Assembly (NCBI GenBank): GCA_016742295.1
Contig: JACVCA010000014.1
Location: 1 to 14,597, forward strand
Direction of reading: 5' to 3'
Source: Alphaproteobacteria bacterium
GTDB lineage: Bacteria; Pseudomonadota; Alphaproteobacteria; JAGOMX01
Length of the DNA stretch: 14,597 nt
The notes under the pieces: model-generated
The model's input: only the letters and a program-made list of their open reading frames with translations
Told to the model about the DNA's origin: nothing
Database searches by the model: none
Translations under genes and position numbers: made by a program
Part shown: positions 8,452-14,597 of the stretch, piece after piece
Position numbering within the stretch: the stretch's first letter is position 1
Layout of the letters: each line of letters starts with the position of its first letter

Positions 8452-8595
8452 TATTTTTATATAGAAGGTTTAAAGAAGAGGGAAGAAAAAATCAGTACAG
8501 AAACCATAAAGAGAATTTCAAATACAGTGATTTTGTTAATGAAACTATAATAACGTTAGAGTTGCACAATTAAAATTCTTTCATGCTCTTTTATC

Positions 8596-8613
8596 TATCA
8601 TACTCTAATGATA
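8596..8613. repeat. Short hairpin between convergent clpB and the metallopeptidase gene
   Basis: TATCAT at 8596-8601 pairs with ATGATA at 8608-8613 around a six-base loop, just beyond the stop of the minus-strand gene. The stem is AT-only and no T-run follows on either strand, so terminator function is doubtful. The rest of 8452-8617 shows no gene or RNA. Confidence 0.25.
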
Positions 8614-8617
8614 AAGC

Positions 8618-9310
8618 CTAACCATAGCTAAAAAGCCGTGGCGCATTTTGTTTAAGCCAATGGATATGTACTTTAGGGTGGGGACACATCAATTCAACAA
8701 CTGCCCAGAATTGACGACTGTGATTCATCTCAACCAGATGTGCGACTTCATGAGCACACACATAATCCACAACTGGCAGAGGGGCAAATACCAGCCGCCA
8801 GGAAAAAGAAAGGTTTGCTGCCTGAGAGCAACTTCCCCAACGGCTCTTTACCTCTCGTACACGAACATAATTGATCTTCTTACCTACGATTTTGGCATAT
8901 TCTTGGCAGCGTTGACTTAAATAAGCATGCGCATGATGCTTGAGCCAAATTTTAAGAGCCTGAGATAAATTATCCGTAGGACCTTGCATAACAAGCCGAG
9001 AGCCTTGTAGCTCAATTTTACTTTTGGGAGCTGGTGAATAATGAATGATATGGTCTTGACCAAAAATTGGGATAGAATTCCCGTTTATAAAAGGGATCGG
9101 ACAAGGATGTTGGTTGAGCCTTTTTAAAAGCCAATTTTTTGATCGCTCAAGAAAAGCCATTACTTCAAACTCAGGGGTTTGAGGAGGAAGAGTTACAATA
9201 GGCCGCTTTTGAAGTCTATCAAGACGTAATCTCATAGACTTTGAACGTGGATTGTAACACAGCTCAACTTCAATGGCAGCGCCATTAATTTGTAAAGGGA
9301 TAACCAGCAA
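8618..9310 (-). CDS. YgjP-type zinc metallopeptidase (DUF45, M48-like)
   Basis: This 230-residue protein has the YgjP/WLM-like metallopeptidase fold. The zinc motif HEVAH is at residues 187-191, with a third ligand His at 197 in NHSRQFW. Upstream, VREVKSRWGSCS is the strand and loop typical of the family, and SFSWRLVFAP follows it. It lacks a signal peptide and membrane helices, so it is probably cytoplasmic; its substrate is unknown. The start is TTG 9310 (or CTG 9307). The only in-frame stop-free space upstream is three codons, and the first ATG inside (around residue 26) would cut the first conserved strand. The ribosome binding site is weak. The gene converges on clpB and is divergent from cckA, 101 bases away. 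Confidence 0.88.
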   Translation of the reverse strand: MLVIPLQINGAAIEVELCYNPRSKSMRLRLDRLQKRPIVTLPPQTPEFEVMAFLERSKNWLLKRLNQHPCPIPFINGNSIPIFGQDHIIHYSPAPKSKIELQGSRLVMQGPTDNLSQALKIWLKHHAHAYLSQRCQEYAKIVGKKINYVRVREVKSRWGSCSQAANLSFSWRLVFAPLPVVDYVCAHEVAHLVEMNHSRQFWAVVELMCPHPKVHIHWLKQNAPRLFSYG

Positions 9311-9411
9311 ATAAAAATCTCATTATTTTATATTCGTATGAATAGCAGTTTTTCCTCGCATTTTTCCATTAATTTTATAAACTCATTACATCATAAAATA
9401 AAGAGGGTGGG
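9311..9411. promoter_or_regulatory. Divergent intergenic region, metallopeptidase / cckA
   Basis: This 101-base AT-rich gap must hold the promoters of both divergent genes. Candidate -10 boxes are TAAAAT at 9394-9399 (plus) and TATAAA on the minus strand near 9328. Neither has a good -35 partner. AGAGGG at 9402-9407 is the cckA ribosome binding site. I cannot place the promoters firmly. Confidence 0.35.
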
Positions 9412-11694
9412 ATGTTTCCGTCATTTCTGAAAACGAGTCGAAATCAGCCATTGTTGTTGTCTATGCAAAATAAGGCTGAGTTTTTAATTAAACTTGCAAC
9501 TCCTGAACACTTTAAGCAGCTCTGGAGCTGGGTCATAGGTAATATTCTTGTGATTGCCTGCTTGGGAGGCATGCTTGTCATGATGAGTGGCGAAACAGCT
9601 CATTTAATTCTCTCCATAGGCATTACACTTTGCGCAGCCCTTATCGTAGGTATATCAGCCTACATTTGCTGGCTCTCGATTTTGTGGTCTAAAGATAAAA
9701 CTTGTGTCATGGAAGGCCTTGATAGCTTGAAGCAAGCTGTCATGGTGACAGATGAAAATGGTGATGCTCTTTATATTAATCGCTACTTTCAAAATAAGTT
9801 CGGTAGCCTTGAAAAAAATATTGTTCAGACTTTCATCAAAGAGTTTGTTGTTAAAGAAGCGGTTGAAGACTTCTTAAAGCTTCATGAAGCATCAAAGTGT
9901 AATACAATGTGCGAAGCAAGTATTTTGATGAATTCCAAAGAAGAGTTACAAGGGTTATGGAAGGTTACGGTAGCTTCTGTAGAGCATTATACAGGTTATA
10001 GTTTATGGATATTATGTCCGGTTCATGAGAATTCTGGTGGCTTAAAAGTTACCCAGAGCTTTTCTCAAGCACCCATGAATTTTTATAATGTTTTTGAGTA
10101 TGCACCTATGGGAATTGTACTTTTAAATAATGAAGGAAAATTCTTAGCCTCCAACCAATTTTTTCGTGAACAAATTTTTCACAATGAACCTCTCCAGCAA
10201 GGGCAAGATTTCTTAGATTTATTGCAAGAAGACTGTCGAGAGAATATTTCAACCCATATCCAAGGGGTGATTCAGGGGCAAAATCTTCCTTTGCCAATTG
10301 AAATTAGTTTTGAAGCCCATCAATCAGAAGTATTGTCTGTAATTATCGGAAAGGCTGATAACCATAATAATACACAAGCCCAAGACCAACAATCAGCTGG
10401 TGTAATTCTTCATTTCATGGATAACGCTGAACAAAAGAAGCTGCATTTACAACTTGTTCAATCGCAAAAAATGCAGGCGATGGGACAACTGGCAGGTGGT
10501 ATTGCCCATGATTTTAATAACCTTTTAACGGCCATGATAGGGTTTTGTGATCTTTTGCTGATGCGACATTCTCCAGGTGATCAATCTTTTAGCGATATTA
10601 TGCAAATTATGCAAAATGCAAATCGGGCAGCCAATCTTGTACGACAGCTCTTGGCATTTTCAAAACAACAGACCCTTCAACCCCAAATACTCAATGTTAT
10701 TGACTCTATAAATGATCTCTCTGTGTTACTACAACGGCTTATTGGGGTAAACATTCGTTTGGATATTAATTATGGGAACGACTTAGGCTTTATTAAAGTT
10801 GATCGGGGCCAATTTGAGCAAGTCATTATTAATCTGGTGGTAAATGCCCGGGATGCTATGGATGGTCAAGGCGAACTGGGGATTAAAGCCTTCAACAAAA
10901 ATTCCACCAAGCCTTTTTATATTAACCATGAGGTGTTACCTGCGGGTTCCTATGTTATTATTGAAATCACAGATACAGGCACTGGAATCCAAAAAGAGCA
11001 TTTACCACGGATTTTTGATCCATTTTTCTCAACTAAAGAGGTTGGCCAAGGCACAGGCCTTGGGCTTTCAACTGTATACGGAATTATTAAACAAACAGGT
11101 GGGCATATTTTTGTTGATTCAGTTTTGAACGAAGGTACAAAATTTAGTCTTATTCTTCCCTCTTATGTATCTCAAGGTAAGCCCTCTATTCTAGAGGCAT
11201 CAAAAATTCAAAAATCGGTTGGTGATTTAACAGGTGTAGGTACTATCTTATTTGTCGAAGATGAAGATGCAGTACGTCTTTTTGGTACGCGTGCTTTACG
11301 AGATAAAGGATACAATGTGGTTGAAGCCTCTAATGGGGAAGAAGCCCTCAAGTATATCACCTCACTTTTGCATAAGAACAATGAGAAAATTGATTTACTT
11401 ATTACTGATGTCGTCATGCCAAATTTGGATGGCCCTACCCTTGTCGAGAAAGCTCATGAGATTTTCCCTGAATTAAAAGTGATTTATATATCAGGTTATG
11501 CTGAAGATTCTTTCCGTCAACGTTTAGGTCAGGAAAGTGGCATCCACTTCCTCCCAAAACCTTTCAGTTTAAAAGAGCTGGCGCTCAAAGTGAAAGAAGT
11601 TATGAATACGTTGCCTAGTCCCCCGGCTCATAACCGCTCAACACAAAATCTTGAGTCTACCAAAAACAATTTTTCAAATGTTCTTGAAGGCTAA
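9412..11694 (+). CDS. cckA: Hybrid sensor histidine kinase CckA
   Basis: This 760-residue inner-membrane kinase has two membrane helices (about 38-58 and 65-92) and two PAS-like regions (about 100-205 and 222-345). A HisKA domain follows, with phospho-His 366 in GGIAHDFNNLL. The ATPase domain has its N box at Asn 478 (VVNARDAM), DTGTG at 521-525 and GQGTGLGLS at 545-553. A receiver domain starts near 611, with phospho-Asp 666 in TDVVMP and a conserved Lys in LPKPFS. The HisKA stretch NRAANLVRQLLAFS QQTLQP-like sequence is characteristic of CckA. In Caulobacter and relatives CckA passes phosphate through ChpT to CtrA and controls the cell cycle; this role is inferred. About 30 unstructured residues follow the receiver, longer than usual. 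ATG 9412 has AGAGGG upstream. Confidence 0.93.
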   Translation: MFPSFLKTSRNQPLLLSMQNKAEFLIKLATPEHFKQLWSWVIGNILVIACLGGMLVMMSGETAHLILSIGITLCAALIVGISAYICWLSILWSKDKTCVMEGLDSLKQAVMVTDENGDALYINRYFQNKFGSLEKNIVQTFIKEFVVKEAVEDFLKLHEASKCNTMCEASILMNSKEELQGLWKVTVASVEHYTGYSLWILCPVHENSGGLKVTQSFSQAPMNFYNVFEYAPMGIVLLNNEGKFLASNQFFREQIFHNEPLQQGQDFLDLLQEDCRENISTHIQGVIQGQNLPLPIEISFEAHQSEVLSVIIGKADNHNNTQAQDQQSAGVILHFMDNAEQKKLHLQLVQSQKMQAMGQLAGGIAHDFNNLLTAMIGFCDLLLMRHSPGDQSFSDIMQIMQNANRAANLVRQLLAFSKQQTLQPQILNVIDSINDLSVLLQRLIGVNIRLDINYGNDLGFIKVDRGQFEQVIINLVVNARDAMDGQGELGIKAFNKNSTKPFYINHEVLPAGSYVIIEITDTGTGIQKEHLPRIFDPFFSTKEVGQGTGLGLSTVYGIIKQTGGHIFVDSVLNEGTKFSLILPSYVSQGKPSILEASKIQKSVGDLTGVGTILFVEDEDAVRLFGTRALRDKGYNVVEASNGEEALKYITSLLHKNNEKIDLLITDVVMPNLDGPTLVEKAHEIFPELKVIYISGYAEDSFRQRLGQESGIHFLPKPFSLKELALKVKEVMNTLPSPPAHNRSTQNLESTKNNFSNVLEG

Positions 11695-11712
11695 CTTAAA
11701 AAAGTGCGCCTT
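11687..11712 (+). terminator. Candidate terminator of cckA
   Basis: AAGGC at 11687-11691 pairs with GCCTT at 11708-11712, and ACTT at 11694-11697 pairs with AAGT at 11702-11705. These make a two-part stem with a 2x2 internal loop and an AAAA tetraloop. The bases after it are T-rich (AAATTGTTATTTTT). The hairpin overlaps the cckA stop codon and lies in the 24-base gap between convergent genes. The T-tract is interrupted, so strength is uncertain. Confidence 0.45.
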
Positions 11713-11718
11713 AAATTG

Positions 11719-12729
11719 TTATTTTTGCTGAGCCTGTTTAGAAAGCATAAAAGGGATTTTAATCATGCACATTTTTGCTGATCTCTCATTAAAATAAAGT
11801 TCAGTCTTGTTGCTCGCAAGTACAGGAAGATCAGCGGGGAGTGAGCCTTGCAGAATTTTAATCACCTGTTTCCCTGTGTCTCTACCAACTTGATATTGAT
11901 TATTTGCCAATGCAAAGAGAGCCCCACGAGTGACTGATTCACCATCACTGGCAAAGAGTGGAATTTTATATTCAAAAGTGACTTTTAAAATGGCTTCAAG
12001 CGCTGAAACAATGGTATTGTCGTTTGCAACATAAATTGCATCCACCTCATGAATGAGATACTGGGTCGCTGAGAAAACATCACTAGTTTTAGAAGCGGGG
12101 GATTTAATAATCAAGAGGCCAAATGCTTGAGCATGTTTTTCAAAAGCCTGGATTTGTTTGACAGCATTAATTTCGCCTGGATTATAAATGACCCCAATAC
12201 GTTTAATATCAGGCATTATTTTTTTAATAAAAAGTAACTGTTGCTTAATAGGAGGAAAATCAATGATGCCAGTTACAAATCCACTCGGCTTGTCAAGGCG
12301 GGTCACAAGGCCGGCACCTAAAGGATCAGTAACTGCACTGAAGACCATAGGTATTTTACTGGCTTGATTCGCTTTGAAGATGGTTTGAGCAGAAGGAGTC
12401 GTAATTGCTATAATAACATCTGGATGTATGCCTATAAATTTCTGGGCAATTTGCGTTGCGCTGGTGATATTCCCGTGAGCATTCTCGTAATAAATCTGCA
12501 AATTTTTATCTTTATGATACCCCTGATCCTTTAGCTCATCGATAATGCCTTGACGAATTAAATCGAGGGAAGGATGTTGGGCGATTTGGGTAATTGCAAT
12601 CGTTTTATTGGGTAAATTTTGACCCTGGCTTATGGAGCCTATAAAAAAGACTAAAATAGATATATAAAGGCCATAAAAGCTAAAATTAAATTTAAGGTTA
12701 GTTTTGGGAATGTAAATTAAATATTTCAT
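11719..12729 (-). CDS. ABC-type periplasmic substrate-binding protein (PF04392 family)
   Basis: This 336-residue protein belongs to the ABC_sub_bind (TrpX-like) family of exported two-lobe binding proteins. An N-terminal hydrophobic segment (about 14-33) followed by SISQGQN looks like a signal peptide without a lipobox, so it is likely periplasmic. Family features are ITQIAQHPSLDLIRQGI at the N-lobe, VFSAVTDPLGAGLV, GVIYNPGE, and the C-terminal stretch PLFASDGESVTRGALFALA with GRDTGKQ. The ligand cannot be read from sequence; relatives bind amino acids or other small molecules. No permease or ATPase gene is in the window. ATG 12729 is preceded by AGAGAGGA. It lies downstream of the PAS kinase on the same strand, 229 bases away. 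Confidence 0.85.
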   Translation of the reverse strand: MKYLIYIPKTNLKFNFSFYGLYISILVFFIGSISQGQNLPNKTIAITQIAQHPSLDLIRQGIIDELKDQGYHKDKNLQIYYENAHGNITSATQIAQKFIGIHPDVIIAITTPSAQTIFKANQASKIPMVFSAVTDPLGAGLVTRLDKPSGFVTGIIDFPPIKQQLLFIKKIMPDIKRIGVIYNPGEINAVKQIQAFEKHAQAFGLLIIKSPASKTSDVFSATQYLIHEVDAIYVANDNTIVSALEAILKVTFEYKIPLFASDGESVTRGALFALANNQYQVGRDTGKQVIKILQGSLPADLPVLASNKTELYFNERSAKMCMIKIPFMLSKQAQQK

Positions 12730-12872
12730 TATCCTCTCTTTTCAGGAAATTTTTTATCAAACCCCATGTACCAATCACTAGGTTGCAAGGATGCCACTGC
12801 CAACCATTCTAAAGAGAGATTATGAACAAATTATTTTTTATCATGGTTTAAGACTTTAAAGTTTATCTCATT

Positions 12873-12903
12873 TGTATATGGTGCTTAGTATTCACAATGT
12901 CAA
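12873..12903 (-). promoter_or_regulatory. Candidate promoter for the binding-protein gene
   Basis: On the minus strand TTGACA (12903-12898) is a perfect -35 box. A TATACA (12878-12873) lies 19 bases downstream, or CATATA (12880-12875) at 17 bases. The leader to ATG 12729 would be about 140 bases. It suggests the binding protein is not strictly dependent on the kinase promoter. The rest of the 229-base gap shows no gene. Confidence 0.35.
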
Positions 12904-12958
12904 TCGGTTATTTATTCCCGCTATGTTTTAAGCATAAAATACGAAGACTTTCGGCTCT

Positions 12959-14515
12959 TTAGGAAACGGTCTTTTCAAACTTAGGCCATGTAAAAATAAA
13001 CTTTGTCCCCTGTCCAGAACAGCAGTCTATGCTAATACTTCCTCCTCTTTGCTCGACGAGTTTTTTCACCAAAGCAAGTCCTAAACCATTTCCTTCAATT
13101 TCATCTTTGGGCTTTAATCTCTGAAATGGTTGAAAGATTGCTTTATGATATTTTTTTTTGATGCCTGGCCCATTATCCCAAACGGTAAACTCAACCATAC
13201 TTTCGAGTTGCTTGCATGAAATTGTAATGATAGCTTCTTCAAGTCGGTGATGGTGTTTTATAGCGTTACTTAACAAGTTATGGAATACTTGGTAAAGAGG
13301 GGGTTTAGGGGTAATAAGAGTGGGTAGCGTTGCAGGATCATATTCAAATTTTATGGTACCAGAGATATCAAGCATATCAATAACTTCAATCAATAAATTT
13401 GTAACATTGAGGGCCAAGGGTGCAGTATTGATTTTCCCTGCTTGATAATATTCCAACATATCGTTTATAAAAGCTTGCATCCTTTGGGTACGGTGCTGAA
13501 TTTGCTCCAGCATAAATTTCGAATCCTTATGTAGTATTTCTCCGGGCTCATGACCAATAAGCTGGGAAAAACTGTGAATTGTCCGTAATGGTGATCTTAG
13601 GTCATGAGAGGCTGCGTAAATAAAAGACTCAAGATCTCTGCTAGTTCGTACCAGTGTTGTATTTAATTTTTGATGAGAATGAGTGATTGTAGTCAGGGCA
13701 GCTTCTCGATTTAAGGCAATCTCGCGGGCTTCTACTAAGGCTGTAATGTCTCGCCAAGTTAGAAGGCTTTCAATGATATTCCCGTCTTTATCTCTGGTCG
13801 CTGTTGCACTGGCAGTTATATGAAGTTTTTTTCCTTCCTTGGTCTTAAGTTGAAGCTCAGCATTTTCAATAAGACCTATCCTCATAAATTCTTCTCTCAC
13901 GGCATCAGCTTGACCTAACGCGTCAGGATGATATAAGTCAAAAACCTCCATTGTTAAAAGTTCTTCAATTGTGTAACCAAGATACTTAGTGAGAGTTTTA
14001 TTACAATGTAAGATCCGTCTTGTTGGAGTATCTAAGGTCAGGAACATATCAGGTGCATTGTTATAAAAATCTTCGAAATCTTTATTTGCTTTTTCTAATT
14101 CTTTAATTTTTTGAGCTAAGAGAAGATCAAGGCGTTTTTTTTCTGTTAAATCTCTACTTATTCCTGCAAGGCCTAAATTTTGTCCTTCATCATTTAAAAT
14201 ACTTGATAAAGTCAAAAGAACCGTAATTCGTGCGCCGTCTTTACGTATGCGGTCAGTTTCATAATCTATAATTGGTTCTCCTTTAGACAACTTATTATTT
14301 ACATATTCTAATTCAATTTGTTTAATATCTTGAGGAATAAGAAAAAAAATAGACTGACCAAAAGCCTCTTCAAACGTATAACCATAAAGTTTTTCAGCAC
14401 TTTTATTCCAGCTTGTGATCGTACCATCCGGGGCTGTTGCAATAATGGCTTCTGAAGACGATTCTACAATATAAGAAAGGTAAGCTTGATGAGAAGAGGG
14501 AAAAGGTATGTGCAT
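12959..14515 (-). CDS. Soluble PAS-PAS sensor histidine kinase
   Basis: This 518-residue protein has no membrane helix or signal peptide, so it is probably cytoplasmic. The first PAS/PAC domain is at about 12-130 (SWNKSAEKLYGYTFEEAFG, then GISRDLTEKK). A short coiled coil is at about 130-150 and a second PAS at about 150-260 (LHCNKTLTKYLGYT). HisKA has phospho-His 304 in ASHDLRSPLRTI. The ATPase domain has Asn 417 in NLLSNAIKHH, DNGPGI from Asp 447 and GNGLGLALVKKL. The H-box type is that of phytochrome-like and PAS kinases. There is no receiver domain and no response-regulator gene in the window, so the partner is unknown. PAS residues do not reveal the signal or any cofactor. ATG 14515 has AAGGA about eight bases upstream. 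Confidence 0.9.
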   Translation of the reverse strand: MHIPFPSSHQAYLSYIVESSSEAIIATAPDGTITSWNKSAEKLYGYTFEEAFGQSIFFLIPQDIKQIELEYVNNKLSKGEPIIDYETDRIRKDGARITVLLTLSSILNDEGQNLGLAGISRDLTEKKRLDLLLAQKIKELEKANKDFEDFYNNAPDMFLTLDTPTRRILHCNKTLTKYLGYTIEELLTMEVFDLYHPDALGQADAVREEFMRIGLIENAELQLKTKEGKKLHITASATATRDKDGNIIESLLTWRDITALVEAREIALNREAALTTITHSHQKLNTTLVRTSRDLESFIYAASHDLRSPLRTIHSFSQLIGHEPGEILHKDSKFMLEQIQHRTQRMQAFINDMLEYYQAGKINTAPLALNVTNLLIEVIDMLDISGTIKFEYDPATLPTLITPKPPLYQVFHNLLSNAIKHHHRLEEAIITISCKQLESMVEFTVWDNGPGIKKKYHKAIFQPFQRLKPKDEIEGNGLGLALVKKLVEQRGGSISIDCCSGQGTKFIFTWPKFEKTVS

Positions 14516-14533
14516 AAACCAATCCTTTTATAC

Positions 14534-14550
14534 GTTCTAATTTTTTGAAC
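14534..14550. repeat. Short inverted repeat upstream of the PAS kinase
   Basis: GTTC and GAAC flank nine bases, starting about 18 bases before the kinase start. It could be an operator dyad, but a four-base arm is weak evidence. The remaining bases to 14597 show no confident promoter. Confidence 0.2.
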
Positions 14551-14597
14551 TTATTTTACTATTCTTCCTACTATAAAGCATTTTTTTAACATACCTC

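Noticed and set aside
8648..8920. A 90-codon plus-strand frame opposite the metallopeptidase gene
   Set aside because: It lies antisense to a gene with a clear HEVAH zinc motif, has no recognisable domain and no ribosome binding site.
9311..9411. An ATG at 9323 on the minus strand as the metallopeptidase start
   Set aside because: It is in another frame and meets a stop within about a dozen codons; TTG 9310 is in the correct frame.

Overview
The window looks like chromosomal DNA of an alphaproteobacterium with visibly AT-rich DNA. The block RodZ-like protein, hisS, prfA, prmC, DUF4167 and clpB is a recognisable alphaproteobacterial gene order, and a full CckA-type hybrid kinase (cell-cycle phosphorelay) lies further on. 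The AT bias and the mix of genes would suit a host-associated lineage such as Holosporales or Rickettsiales, but that placement is inference. I see no mobile element, CRISPR array, tRNA or rRNA, and every gap between genes is under 230 bases.

Layout. Bases 2-700 hold the C-terminal part of a FabK/nitronate monooxygenase-family flavoprotein. Bases 923-8451 form a co-directional housekeeping block: a RodZ-like membrane protein, histidyl-tRNA synthetase (TTG start), release factor 1 fused in frame to the PrmC methyltransferase, a DUF4167 protein, and the ClpB disaggregase. A YgjP-type metallopeptidase (8618-9310, minus) is divergent from cckA (9412-11694, plus). cckA converges on an ABC-type periplasmic binding protein (11719-12729, minus). 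Upstream of that, on the same strand, is a soluble PAS-PAS histidine kinase (12959-14515).

How the genes work together. hisS and prfA-prmC serve translation: charging of tRNA-His, stop-codon release, and methylation of the release factor's GGQ glutamine. clpB handles protein rescue. cckA belongs to the CckA-ChpT-CtrA regulatory system, whose other members are not in the window. The binding protein and the PAS kinase may form a sensory pair, but only their proximity supports this.

The most notable item is the single 651-codon frame at 3331-5286. It carries a complete release factor 1 and, after a linker of about ten residues, a complete PrmC, so a methyltransferase is covalently joined to its own substrate. 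The ispG gene usually found between the RodZ-like gene and hisS in alphaproteobacteria is also missing here.
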